Assembly: GCA_017882455.1 (NCBI GenBank)
Contig: JADGPL010000016.1
Location: 21,898 to 85,897 of the forward strand
Source of the DNA: Solirubrobacteraceae bacterium
Lineage (GTDB): Bacteria; Actinomycetota; Thermoleophilia; Solirubrobacterales; Solirubrobacteraceae
Reading direction: 5' to 3'
DNA length: 64,000 bases
The notes beneath the pieces were generated by a model. The model worked only from the letters and a program-made list of their open reading frames with translations. It ran no database searches and was not told the DNA's origin. A program made the translations under genes and the position numbers. Of this stretch, positions 11,501 to 22,494 are shown piece after piece (position 1 is the stretch's first letter; each line of letters opens with the position of its first letter).

Positions 11501-12139
11501 CATCCGCTCAAGCCGCTGCGCGATGTGATGCGCGCCAAGGTGGACTGCCCGATCTCCGCCTTGGCGGACCGTCGCGACAAGGATTGGGTCACGGTTGGCG
11601 GGATCATCACGGAGGCCAAGAAGATCCGCACTCGCAGTGGCGATCACATGATGTTCGCCACGCTCGACGATCTCGCCGGAGCGGTGGAGATCCTCGTGTT
11701 CGGGAAGGCGCTGGCCGAGCACGAGGTGGCGCTGGCGGTCGACGAGGTGGTGCTCGTCAAGGGTCGCGTCGACCACAAGGAAGCCGGCAAGACGTGCCTG
11801 GTCGTGCAGAGCGTGGAGCGATTCGCACCAACGCAGGAGGAGATAGAGCGGGCCGGTGCCCAGGCGCGTGCGGCCACGGCGGCCGCAACCGCGATGTCGC
11901 GCCCCGTGGTCTTGAACGTCGATGCGGCTGAGCTCTCACCCGCGACGATCGACGATCTCAGGCAGGCGATCGAGGACTTTCCTGGTCCGGCCGAGGTGCT
12001 GCTCGACATCCACACGAGCTCGGGCACCCGCCGCCTGCGTCTCGGCGAGCAATACCGCGTGCAGCACACGCCCACGCTGCTGGCCGAGCTCGAACACGCC
12101 CTCGCGCCGCTCGCCTCGGCTGCGAGCGCGACCGCGTAG
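8516..12139 (+). CDS. dnaE: DNA polymerase III alpha subunit
   Basis: PHP domain (HLHVHSEYSLLDGACKIEALAKRA), polymerase motifs (GPGRGSAAGSIVSYCL, PDIDIDFSVRGREQVMRYV), C-terminal OB fold. Confidence 0.97.
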   Translation: MSTPSCAHLHVHSEYSLLDGACKIEALAKRAAEFGQPALGLTDHGVMNGAVEMYKACKAHDVKPIIGCEIYLVDDHTASSTGTRVERNHLTLLASSDAGYRNLVKLSSAGFLEGLNRGKPTVDLAQVERHSEGVIALTGCLASRFCQRLLEDRPQEARAHADDLLRVFGSENVYFEVQKNGLAPQDKCNEGIVRIAGELGGRLVGTGDVHYLRRQDYEHHTALLCVQTKSTIAAPKLTFDTNEFYLRDSEEMIAAFAEWPEAIASTLEIAERCSVEIELGKQLIPSFQTPDGSSEREYLRARVQEGLRLRYGDPPPAAALERMETELDVIDRMGFNAYFLIVWDFVKYAKEHGIAVGPGRGSAAGSIVSYCLAITDVDPLSYDLLFERFLNPERVSMPDIDIDFSVRGREQVMRYVTEKYGRASVAQIVTFGKMFPRAATRDAARVLGYDYGAGDRLAKLIPDPIMGRSPSFEDCLKTGQPLRKACDEDPTAKAIIDVAQGLEGIVRNSSIHAAAVVIADRPLTDIVPLQLADAGTDENGERAYRTVTQFSMKPIEEIGILKMDFLGLRNLDVIEDALDIIERSSKGTDGGAVARPDMTTLPLDDPATYEMLARGDSTGVFQFESEGMREALKKVRPDEFNDLVALNALYRPGAMDQIPVYAKGKHNPQSISYPDERLRPILESSNGVILYQEQAMQISKELAGFSGAKADDLRKAIGKKNRAAMAALKPEFVEGCRASGTKPEVIEFLWQTNEKSADYSFNKSHAACYGLIAYRTAWLKANYTAEYMAALISSVMSTKDKVPFFVARCEEMGIEILPPDVNLSDHEFTVGAPSSESLVGNIRFGLDAVKGVGYQAVEAIKRARAEGGEFTSIWDFCERVDNRTVNKKAIEALIKCGALGSTGASRKGMLEVLEKAQANGQQIQQDAQIGQGSIFDLQEEGSADAAPATGTATAGQNVAALGLGRPVHPPIPVEEFEQPQLLAAEKEAIGLFVSAHPLKPLRDVMRAKVDCPISALADRRDKDWVTVGGIITEAKKIRTRSGDHMMFATLDDLAGAVEILVFGKALAEHEVALAVDEVVLVKGRVDHKEAGKTCLVVQSVERFAPTQEEIERAGAQARAATAAATAMSRPVVLNVDAAELSPATIDDLRQAIEDFPGPAEVLLDIHTSSGTRRLRLGEQYRVQHTPTLLAELEHALAPLASAASATA

Positions 12140-12174
12140 CCACGGCGTAGCGCGAGAACGCGTGCAGCGACGGA

Positions 12175-13071
12175 CTACCGGCGCGAGGTGGTCGCCCTCG
12201 CCTTCTTCGTCTTCGTGCGCATCGTCACGCCACGCTCGCGCAGAGCCACCGCCCGCGCCACTTCCTCGGCCGTTGCCCCCTTGCGATCGGGACCCAGTGT
12301 CTCGAGCACGCAGGCCAGGCCCTCGAACTCGGGGGTAGAGAGAAACGCCGCACAGCCATCCTCGCCGAGCTCGCCCTCGCCGATGTCCGCGTGGCGGTCG
12401 CGATTCGAGCCGAGCGCGGTCTGGGAGTCGTTGAGGTGCAGCGAGCCCAGTCGCTCGAGCCCGATCTTGCTCGCGATCTCGGCGATCGTGGCATCCATCC
12501 CGGCGGGCGTGCGGATGTCATAGCCCGAGGCGAACAGGTGGCAGGAGTCCAGGCACAACCCGATTCGCTCGTCGCCGCCGCTGGCCTCGATCAGACCGGC
12601 GAGCTCCTCGACCGAGCGGCCGAGCGTCCCGCCCGCGCCGGCCGTGTTCTCGAGGTGCAGCGGGCACCCCTCGCTGTCGGCGAGGGCCTCACGGATGGTC
12701 TCACCGGCGCGGGCGATCGCCTCACCCACGTGTCCGGTCTTGGCCGAGCCGGGGTGCAGCACCACGCCGCTCGAGCCGATCGCCTGCCCGACACGCAGCG
12801 AGTTGGTCAGCGACGCCAGCGATTTGGCGCGGATGTCGGGGTCGTCGCTGGCGCAGTTCAGGAGGTAGACGGCGTGGATCAGCACGGCATCGATCGCGCT
12901 CGAGGCCATCGCCTCGCGGAAGGCCGCCACGTCCTCGTCGCGGTAGGGCGTGGCCTTCCACATGCGTGGCGACTGGTTGAAGATCTGGATCGCGCGACAG
13001 CCGCGCTCGAGACCTCGCTCGACCGCCTTGGGCAGGCCGCCGGCAGGCGAGACGTGCGCGCCGATTAGCAT
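12175..13071 (-). CDS. nfo: Endonuclease IV (AP endonuclease)
   Basis: MLIGAHVSPAGGLPKAVERG...HPGSAKTG...LENTAGAGGTLG...IGLCLDSCHLFASGYDI...HLNDSQTALGSNRDRHADIGEGELG. Confidence 0.95.
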   Translation of the reverse strand: MLIGAHVSPAGGLPKAVERGLERGCRAIQIFNQSPRMWKATPYRDEDVAAFREAMASSAIDAVLIHAVYLLNCASDDPDIRAKSLASLTNSLRVGQAIGSSGVVLHPGSAKTGHVGEAIARAGETIREALADSEGCPLHLENTAGAGGTLGRSVEELAGLIEASGGDERIGLCLDSCHLFASGYDIRTPAGMDATIAEIASKIGLERLGSLHLNDSQTALGSNRDRHADIGEGELGEDGCAAFLSTPEFEGLACVLETLGPDRKGATAEEVARAVALRERGVTMRTKTKKARATTSRR

Positions 13072-13083
13072 GCGGCGCAGATT

Positions 13084-14451
13084 ATGAGAGTCCGCTTCGC
13101 GCCGTCGCCCACAGGCGCGCTCCACATCGGTGGCGCGCGCACCGCGCTGTTCAACTGGCTGCTGGCCCGCCACGAGGGTGGCGAGCTGCTGCTGCGCATC
13201 GAGGACACCGACCGCGAGCGCTCGACCGTGGAGAACGTGGAGCAGATCCTCGACGCGCTGCGCTGGCTCGAGATCGACTGGGATGTGGGGCCGATCCTGC
13301 AGACCGCGCGCTCACAGCGCCACGGCGAGGCGTTGCAGGCGCTGCTCGATGCCGGCCACGCATACCGCTCTGGCGCGACCGCCGATGACGTCAAGGCGTT
13401 CAAGCTGCTGCACGGCGCCAACCGCGGGTTCCGCGGAGCCGAGGAGCCCGACGGCGCTGTGCGGCTGCACGTGCCCAACGAGGGCGCCACTGTCGTCCAC
13501 GACGTGATCCGCGGCGAGACGACCTTTGAGAACGTGCACCTCGACGATCCCGTGATCGCCCGCGCGGACGGCTCGGTGCTCTACAACTTCGCTGTCGCGA
13601 TCGACGATCTGGACGCGGGCATCACCCATGTGGTCCGCGGCGAGGACCACCTGTCGAACACGCCCAAGCAGCTGCTCGTGCTGGAGGCCGCTCGCGCCGT
13701 GGGCTTGGACCGATCGGGTGGCCGCCCGCCCTCGCCACTGCCGATCTACGCCCACCTGCCGCTGCTGCACGGTCCCGACGGCAAGAAGCTCTCAAAGCGC
13801 CACGGCGCCGCCTCGGTGCAGGAGCTGCGCGACGCCGGCTACCTGCCGGCGGCGGTGCGCAACTACCTCGCGCTGCTCGGCTGGGGGGCCGGCGACGACG
13901 CGACGGTCCTCTCGACCGACGAGCTCATCGAGCGCTTCACGCTCGAGCGCGTGAGCCGCAACCCGGCCCGCTTCGACGAGACCAAGCTCAAGTGGCTCAA
14001 CGGCCTCTACATCCGCAACCTGCCCCTGAGCGAGCTCACACAGCGCCTCGAGGAGTTCACGGGCCGCACGGGGCTCGAGCAGGCTGCGCGCATCAGCCAG
14101 GAGAAGATCCACACGCTGGCCGACTTCCTGCCGCTGGCAGGCCCTCTGCTCGACGGTCCAGCAGAGGATCCCAAGGCGCGGGAGCGCTGGCTCGGTGACG
14201 ACGGCCGCGCGGCGCTCGCCGAGGCCCGAGGCGCTTTGGAGCAGGCGCCCACCTTCGACGAAGGGTCGCTCGAGCAGGCGCTGGGCGCCGTGATCGAGCG
14301 GCGCGGCGCCAAGCCCCGCGAGGTCTATCAGCCGCTGCGCGTGGCCCTCACCGGCACCACGATCTCTCCCGGCATCTTCGAGAGCCTCGTCCTGCTCGGG
14401 CGCGAGGAGGCGCTGCGGCGCATCGACGGTGCCCTCGCGGCCCGCAGCTGA
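13084..14451 (+). CDS. gltX: Glutamyl-tRNA synthetase
   Basis: RFAPSPTGALHIGGARTALFNWLLAR; KLSKRHGAASV. Confidence 0.96.
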   Translation: MRVRFAPSPTGALHIGGARTALFNWLLARHEGGELLLRIEDTDRERSTVENVEQILDALRWLEIDWDVGPILQTARSQRHGEALQALLDAGHAYRSGATADDVKAFKLLHGANRGFRGAEEPDGAVRLHVPNEGATVVHDVIRGETTFENVHLDDPVIARADGSVLYNFAVAIDDLDAGITHVVRGEDHLSNTPKQLLVLEAARAVGLDRSGGRPPSPLPIYAHLPLLHGPDGKKLSKRHGAASVQELRDAGYLPAAVRNYLALLGWGAGDDATVLSTDELIERFTLERVSRNPARFDETKLKWLNGLYIRNLPLSELTQRLEEFTGRTGLEQAARISQEKIHTLADFLPLAGPLLDGPAEDPKARERWLGDDGRAALAEARGALEQAPTFDEGSLEQALGAVIERRGAKPREVYQPLRVALTGTTISPGIFESLVLLGREEALRRIDGALAARS

Positions 14452-14466
14452 CTCGGGAGATACCGC

Positions 14467-14494
14467 TCAACCATTCGTCCGTAGCTGCCGATAG
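14467..14494 (+). promoter_or_regulatory. Candidate sigma28 (FliA/WhiG-type) promoter
   Basis: TCAA (14467-14470), N16, GCCGATAG (14487-14494) upstream of the HDOD-LuxR gene. Confidence 0.5.
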
Positions 14495-14554
14495 GACCCC
14501 ATCGCGGAATCACCGGCCCCGATGGCCGGGAACCCAAGGAAGGGGTTTGACGGT

Positions 14555-15694
14555 ATGCAGGCAACGGTTGCGGCCAAGAAGAACACGGGCGTAAAGCCCA
14601 AAGAGACCACGACGCGTCGGGCGAGCCAGCCCGCGCCGCGTACGGGCGCCTCCAACCAGGCGCCGGGCGAGCGCCACCAGAACGAGGGACACGGTCGCCG
14701 CCTTACGATGGCCTTCGAAGCCCTCGAGGCCTTTCCGGCCCTGGCCGAGTCGCGCGACCGCCTGTTGATGGTCATCTCCAAGGATCACGTCGCCACCGCG
14801 GATGTGGTCTCGGCGGTCGAGTCCGATGTAGCGCTGATCATCGCCGTGCTGCGCCTCGCCAACCGCGTCAACGACGGTCGCATCAAAGTGGACACCGTGG
14901 TGGGCGCCGTGGAGGCACTGACACCGCAGACCGTCCAGGCCGTGGCGAGCAAGGTGCGCACCTTCGACTTCTTCGAGCGCGCCAGCGTGTGGGACGCAGC
15001 GCCCGAGCGCTTTCGTCTGCACGCCCTGGCCACCCAGCACGCCGCCGATCGCCTGGCCGCGGAGGTCGGCTATGAGAACCGCGACCGTCTGACGGTCACG
15101 AGCCTGCTGCACGACGTCGGCAAGCTCGTCCTGCTCCACGCCTACCCCGGCTATCCCTCTCAGGTCCACCGCGGAGCGCGCACGCCCGAGGAGCGCATCC
15201 ACCAGGAGCGGCGCGAGCTCGGAGTGGACCACGCTCTCGTCGGCGGCGTCCTGGTTCGCCGCTGGGGACTGCCCGCGAGCGTTGCAGGCCCGATCGAGCG
15301 CCACCACAACCCCGAGGTCGAGGGCGAGGCCGCCTTCATCCGCCTGGCCGACATGCTCGCCCACTACGAGCAGGGCGCCCGTGTATCCCCGACCGAGATG
15401 CTCCAGACCGCCCGCAGCGTCGGGCTCGGCCCGCAGGAGCTCAGGCGAGTGATGTACGAGCTGCCGAGCTCCACCAGCCAGCGCCAGCGCCACGTGGACC
15501 CCTGTCCGCTCTCCGGGCGCGAGCTCGGCGTGCTGCAGCGGCTCGCCGAAGGCAAGGTCTACAAGCAGATCGCCCACGAGCTGACGCTCTCGACGAGCAC
15601 GGTGCGCACCCACCTGCACAACATCTACGGCAAGCTCGGGGCAGTCGATCGCGCCCAGGCGGTCCTGATCGCCAACGAGCGCGGCTGGCTGTAG
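14555..15694 (+). CDS. HDOD-domain protein with C-terminal LuxR-type HTH
   Basis: HDOD/HD-like core (SLLHDVGKLVLLHAYPGYP...LVGGVLVRRWGLPASVAGPIERHHNPE) and LuxR HTH (PLSGRELGVLQRLAEGKVYKQIAHELTLSTSTVRTHLHNIYGKLGAVDRAQAVLIA). Start at 14555 has an SD (AAGGAAGGGG); the ORF track starts at 14522. Confidence 0.8.
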   Translation: MQATVAAKKNTGVKPKETTTRRASQPAPRTGASNQAPGERHQNEGHGRRLTMAFEALEAFPALAESRDRLLMVISKDHVATADVVSAVESDVALIIAVLRLANRVNDGRIKVDTVVGAVEALTPQTVQAVASKVRTFDFFERASVWDAAPERFRLHALATQHAADRLAAEVGYENRDRLTVTSLLHDVGKLVLLHAYPGYPSQVHRGARTPEERIHQERRELGVDHALVGGVLVRRWGLPASVAGPIERHHNPEVEGEAAFIRLADMLAHYEQGARVSPTEMLQTARSVGLGPQELRRVMYELPSSTSQRQRHVDPCPLSGRELGVLQRLAEGKVYKQIAHELTLSTSTVRTHLHNIYGKLGAVDRAQAVLIANERGWL

Positions 15695-15843
15695 GGGGCC
15701 GACAGACTGTCGCCTGCAGCGCTGCCCTGCACGTGTTCGGACGCACACGCTGTATAACCATTGCGGTACACCGCGTACGGGGTGACTACGCCCACCCGGC
15801 CTCGCGACATGCAGCGAGTCCCGTCGCCGGTCGCCGTGTAAAC

Positions 15844-16248
15844 ATGGCTCCCGCGATGATCTCGATCACGAGCAAGTCACCCTACGCGGTGCAGGCCCTC
15901 GCAGAGCTCGGGCGCAGTCCGGGCTCCGATCCCGTCCCGATCGGGGAGCTCGCGCGCAAGCGCGATGTTCCGGTGCAGTTCCTCGAGCAGCTCTTCGCGG
16001 TGCTCAGGCGGGCGGGGATCATCAGCTCCCAGCGCGGGGTGAAGGGCGGCTACCGCTTTGCCCGTGATCCCTCCACCGTGACCGTGCTGGAGATCGTCGA
16101 GCTCCTGGACGGCCCGGTCGGCCCGGACGCACAGGGCCCGTTTGCGGACGCGGCGGAGGCGACCCGCAAGGTGCTCAGGGAGACCACGATCGCGGATGTG
16201 ATCGAGCGCGAGCTGCGCGACGCGGGCGCCAGCATCTACCACATCTGA
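15844..16248 (+). CDS. Rrf2 family transcriptional regulator
   Basis: MISITSKSPYAVQALAELG...IGELARKRDVPVQFLEQLFAVLRRAGIISSQRGVKGGYRFARDP; a start at 15856 is also possible. Confidence 0.85.
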   Translation: MAPAMISITSKSPYAVQALAELGRSPGSDPVPIGELARKRDVPVQFLEQLFAVLRRAGIISSQRGVKGGYRFARDPSTVTVLEIVELLDGPVGPDAQGPFADAAEATRKVLRETTIADVIERELRDAGASIYHI

Positions 16249-16273
16249 GAGGTGTGAACAAACAGCGCCCGTC

Positions 16274-16302
16274 TTGACAGCGTTGGCGCGCGCGGGTAGA
16301 CA
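16274..16302 (+). promoter_or_regulatory. sigma70/SigA-type promoter
   Basis: TTGACA (16274-16279), N17, TAGACA (16297-16302). Confidence 0.6.
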
Positions 16303-16385
16303 TGCGCAAACGGTGTGTCTCGACCCTCGGGATTCGGCTGGGATCGTGGCTCACCTGAATCACGAGCAATCAACGCAGGGGGGCC

Positions 16386-17615
16386 ATGATGCTTAGGAGA
16401 ACCTATGGTGGGTATGGTGGGCCGACGGGACCGTGTCGGCCGGGAGATGGGAGCGCGTCGGGCGCTCACGGGGTGCGTGGACGGCGCTCGCGGACGGCGC
16501 GCAGGACGGTGGGGCTGTGCCTCGCCGTCGCGCTCGCGCTGAGCATGGCGGCTGCAGCGCCGGCAGGGGCATCGTGCACGGGGCCACCGAACGCGATCTG
16601 GACGGGCACCGCGGTGGGGCCGCGGCAGTCCGGAACCTGGGAAGACTACGTGACCGTGTCACCCGAATCGCCTCCTGGCAGCGGCGTCATGGCTGTGGAA
16701 GGCCACGCCGAATACATCGGTCAATTCGAAGGCCTGCCCGAGGCGTTCACGGGCGACATCGTCAACGGGATCGTGGAATGCAACGGCAACGAGTCTCTCG
16801 CGGTGCCGTGGACGGGCACCATCGGCTCCAACCACTACAGCGTCTACGTGAGCTACCTCGGTCATGCGAACGACACGGAAGCGTCGGGCACGTGGGAAAA
16901 CCATCTCCCGCCTCCCTACCACGAAGCAGGGACGTGGTCTGGGACGCTGTACGCGGCGGCGCAATCGCAGGGCTCCCAGCAGGGGACGGTCGAGCTGATC
17001 AACCCCGCGGGTACGCTCGCCACGTCGCTCTCTGCTGCGCCGGCCCCACCGGGGTTGCCGTCGGGTGGCGTGGCGCCGGTGGGCGCGCTCTCCTATGAAG
17101 TCACGAACGTGGCGCCCGGCACGACGATCGAAGTGATCCTCAAGTTGCCGATCGGCAGCACCCCGACGACGGTCTACAAGTACGTGGGCGGACAGTACGT
17201 CCAGGTTCCCTTCAGCGAAGCGCAGATCCACGGCACCGAAGTCGCGCTGAAGATCGCAGACAACGGGCCGTGGGATGAAGACCCGACGCCCGGGGTGATC
17301 CAGGATCCGCTGATCCCGGTCTATCAGCCGGGGCCGGCGCCCAGGCTCAGCAGGCTCACGCCGACGAAGGGGCCGGCGGAAGGCGGCACGCAGGTGACGA
17401 TCACGGGCACGGGCTTCACGGGCGGCACCACGGTCGAGTTCGGCTCGACGGAGGCCAAGAACGTGACGGTGAGCTCGGCCACATCGCTCACGGCAGAATC
17501 CCCGCCGGGGGTGCCGGGCAAGGTTGACGTGAGCGTTACGACACCCAACGGGGCGAGCGTTGTCTCCTCAAAACGCCACTTCACCTACAAGAAGCCGAAG
17601 AAGGCCAAGAAATGA
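16386..17615 (+). CDS. Secreted protein with C-terminal IPT/TIG domain
   Basis: N-terminal hydrophobic signal region (CLAVALALSMAAAAPAGA) and IPT/TIG pattern (PRLSRLTPTKGPAEGGTQVTITGTGFTGGTTVEFGSTEAKNVTVSSATSLTAESPPGVPGKVDVSVTTPNG). Confidence 0.75.
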   Translation: MMLRRTYGGYGGPTGPCRPGDGSASGAHGVRGRRSRTARRTVGLCLAVALALSMAAAAPAGASCTGPPNAIWTGTAVGPRQSGTWEDYVTVSPESPPGSGVMAVEGHAEYIGQFEGLPEAFTGDIVNGIVECNGNESLAVPWTGTIGSNHYSVYVSYLGHANDTEASGTWENHLPPPYHEAGTWSGTLYAAAQSQGSQQGTVELINPAGTLATSLSAAPAPPGLPSGGVAPVGALSYEVTNVAPGTTIEVILKLPIGSTPTTVYKYVGGQYVQVPFSEAQIHGTEVALKIADNGPWDEDPTPGVIQDPLIPVYQPGPAPRLSRLTPTKGPAEGGTQVTITGTGFTGGTTVEFGSTEAKNVTVSSATSLTAESPPGVPGKVDVSVTTPNGASVVSSKRHFTYKKPKKAKK

Positions 17616-17698
17616 CGACGACCGGACGCTGAGCCGCAGGCCGGCGCTCGCGGGCGAGGGGCCTCGCGGGTGATGGACGTCGCGGGCGAGGGACACAG

Positions 17699-17728
17699 GT
17701 GGGGCGGCCACGGAGCCGGCCGCCCCAC
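17699..17728. terminator. Perfect 11-bp stem / 8-nt loop hairpin, no T-tract
   Basis: GTGGGGCGGCC-ACGGAGCC-GGCCGCCCCAC between the TIG gene and cysK. Confidence 0.5.
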
Positions 17729-17743
17729 TATTGTCGTGCCTCT

Positions 17744-18688
17744 ATGCCCCGAATCCCGATCAACATTGCGGACTTCGTGGGGGACACCCCCTTGGTCGGT
17801 CTCCCGCGGATGCTGGAGGGCACGGCTGCGGCGGACGGCGGAGTGCAGCTGTTCGCCAAGCTCGAGGCCTTCAACCCCGGCGGAAGCGTCAAGGATCGCA
17901 TCGGGGTGGCCATGATCGAGGCGGCGGAGGCAGAGGGCAGGATCGAGCCGGGACGCACGACGATCGTGGAGGCCACGAGCGGCAACACGGGCATAGCGCT
18001 GGCGTTCGTGTGCGCGGCCAAGGGCTATGACCTCGTGCTGACGCTCCCGCAGGGGATGAGCCGCGAGCGCGAGAGCCTGCTGCGCCTGTATGGCGCGCGA
18101 GTGGACATCACGGAGTCGATGGGCGGCATGGGCGAGGCGGTGGCGGCCGCGCGCGCGATGGCGGAGCACGATGACGTGTTCCTCCCCGATCAGTTCTCCA
18201 ACCCCGCCAACCCCGAGGCCCACAGGCGCGCGACCGGCCCGGAGATAGCCAGGGCGCTGGAGAGCGACGTCGATGTGCTCGTGGCCGGGGTGGGGACGGG
18301 CGGCACCATCACCGGCGTGGGCGAGTACCTGCGCGAGCGCGTCAATCCGAAGCTGCGTGTGGTGGCGGTCGAGCCGCGCGGATCTGCTGTGCTCTCGGGC
18401 GGGCGTCCCGGGCCCCACCGCATCCAGGGCATAGGCGCCGGGTTCGTGCCACCGGTGCTCAACCGCGAGCTGATCGACGAGGTGATCCCGGTCAGCGACG
18501 ATGACGCGATCCACACGGCCTGGGAGTGCGCCAAACGGGTGGGCCTGCTCGCAGGGATCTCGTGTGGGGCGGCGATGTGGGCGGCGTTGCAGGTGGCCGA
18601 GCGTCCCGAGTCCAAGGGGAAGCGGATTGTCGTGATCATGCCCGACTCCGGCGAGCGCTACGTGAGCCAGGCCTTCTTCGCACCCTAG
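17744..18688 (+). CDS. cysK: Cysteine synthase A / O-acetylserine sulfhydrylase
   Basis: KLEAFNPGGSVKDRIGVAMIEAAE, EATSGNTGIALAFVCAAKGY; start refined to ATG 17744. Confidence 0.94.
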   Translation: MPRIPINIADFVGDTPLVGLPRMLEGTAAADGGVQLFAKLEAFNPGGSVKDRIGVAMIEAAEAEGRIEPGRTTIVEATSGNTGIALAFVCAAKGYDLVLTLPQGMSRERESLLRLYGARVDITESMGGMGEAVAAARAMAEHDDVFLPDQFSNPANPEAHRRATGPEIARALESDVDVLVAGVGTGGTITGVGEYLRERVNPKLRVVAVEPRGSAVLSGGRPGPHRIQGIGAGFVPPVLNRELIDEVIPVSDDDAIHTAWECAKRVGLLAGISCGAAMWAALQVAERPESKGKRIVVIMPDSGERYVSQAFFAP

Positions 18689-18709
18689 CTCGAGCGCTAC
18701 GCTGTTGCC

Positions 18710-19450
18710 ATGGCCGGTTTCGATGCCTTTGCACGAGTCGCCAAAGAGGTTCGCCGCGACGTCCTGGCGGCCCGTGACCGGGATCCGGCGGCGCGGGGCG
18801 TGGGGCGGATCGAGATCCTCACGACCTGGCCCGGAATCCACGCGTTGCTGGCCTATCGCGTCGCTCATGCGCTCCAACAGGCGGGCATGCCGCTGCTGCC
18901 GCGCCTGATCTCGATGTTCACGCGCACGCTCACAGGCATCGAGATACATCCGTCGGCCCGGATCGGCGAAGGGCTGTTCATCGACCACGGCACCGGCGTG
19001 GTGATCGGCGAGACGGCCGACATCGGAAACGATGTGACCCTCTATCAGGGGGTGACGCTCGGGGGCACGGGCTTCGCCACGGGCAAGCGCCACCCCACGG
19101 TGCAGGACAACGTGACGATCGGCTCGGGCGCCAAGCTGCTGGGCCCGATCACCGTCGGGCACGGCGCCAAGATCGGCGCGAACAGCGTGGTCATCACGGA
19201 CGTGCCGCCCAACTCGACCGTGGTGGGCAATCCCGGGCACCCGGTGCGCGTGGACGGGCGCCGCGTGGAGGGCCCGGACGCCGACTGGATCCACCTGCCC
19301 GACCCGATCGCAGAGGCGATCCAGGCGCTCTCCAGCCGCATCGTCACGCTCGAACGGATGCTGGCAGAGCAAGCCGATGGCGACGCCCAGCCACTGGCTG
19401 AGGTCCGGCCGCTGCGCACCGTCAAGGGCCCCAACCCGGCGGGGGGTTAG
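18710..19450 (+). CDS. cysE: Serine O-acetyltransferase
   Basis: Hexapeptide repeats (IEIHPSARIGEGLFIDHGTGVVIGETADIGNDVTLYQGVTLGGTG). Confidence 0.94.
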   Translation: MAGFDAFARVAKEVRRDVLAARDRDPAARGVGRIEILTTWPGIHALLAYRVAHALQQAGMPLLPRLISMFTRTLTGIEIHPSARIGEGLFIDHGTGVVIGETADIGNDVTLYQGVTLGGTGFATGKRHPTVQDNVTIGSGAKLLGPITVGHGAKIGANSVVITDVPPNSTVVGNPGHPVRVDGRRVEGPDADWIHLPDPIAEAIQALSSRIVTLERMLAEQADGDAQPLAEVRPLRTVKGPNPAGG

Positions 19451-19734
19451 GCAACGATGGGCCTGAGCCGCAATCTCTGGCCGGGACGCAACTCCTGGGT
19501 CTCTGGACCACGAGGGAGAGAGTCCCGCGAGTCTCGCCATGCCCGGCGCTCTCGGCGCGAGGCCACGATACGTCGAAGCAGGCTCTTCCACCGCGCTCTG
19601 GGACGCGTCAAGGGCCTGCTGGCACGGGCGACCGGTGGGCCGTAGCGCGCGAAAGAAGCAGCCTCGCTGACCCAGGTCTCCGCTCAGGTCTGGCCGCTGG
19701 AGCGCATCGTCAAGAGGGCAGGTCTGGCCGGAGG

Positions 19735-19971
19735 CTAGCGGTATGGATCGAATACGCGACCGATGTCAGCGCGCATGGCGGCGGCGTCGACTGCAGGAAG
19801 CACGCGGTGTCGCGCGCGGAGCACCTCACCGGGCCCTGGGCGGCGCGATACCGCTCGTAGCTCGGCCACGGGCTTCCCGAAGCGTGTGATCGTTATCGGC
19901 TCTCCATCTGCTGCCCGAGTGACGATGCCTTCGGTGTCGTCGCATAGGTCCTTGATGCTGACAATTGTCAT
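19735..19971 (-). CDS. Phd/YefM-like antitoxin, apparently orphan
   Basis: MTIVSIKDLCDDTEGIVTRAADGEPITITRFGKPVAELRAV; TATCCT box 6 nt 5' of ATG on the minus strand; no PIN/RelE ORF downstream. Confidence 0.75.
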   Translation of the reverse strand: MTIVSIKDLCDDTEGIVTRAADGEPITITRFGKPVAELRAVSRRPGPGEVLRARHRVLPAVDAAAMRADIGRVFDPYR

Positions 19972-20096
19972 CCTGTCAGGATACTCAGACGGTGGAGAGT
20001 GCCGCGAGGTGCGAGTCCGGATGGGGATCGCCCAGCTCCGCACTGACCACAATGCGGAGCCCGTTGGCCCTCCGGTCGCGCATCTATGCTGGACAG

Positions 20097-22451
<2,355 letters not shown>

Positions 22452-22494
22452 GCGAAGGCGGGCCTTTCCGGCCCCAACCCATAGCATCTGAGCC

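Noticed and set aside
17585-19591. 668-aa minus-strand ORF
   Set aside because: Antisense to cysK and cysE; His/Arg-rich shadow translation.
19457-19645. 62-aa plus-strand ORF after cysE
   Set aside because: Arg-rich, no homology signal recognised and no start-region signals; probably non-coding.
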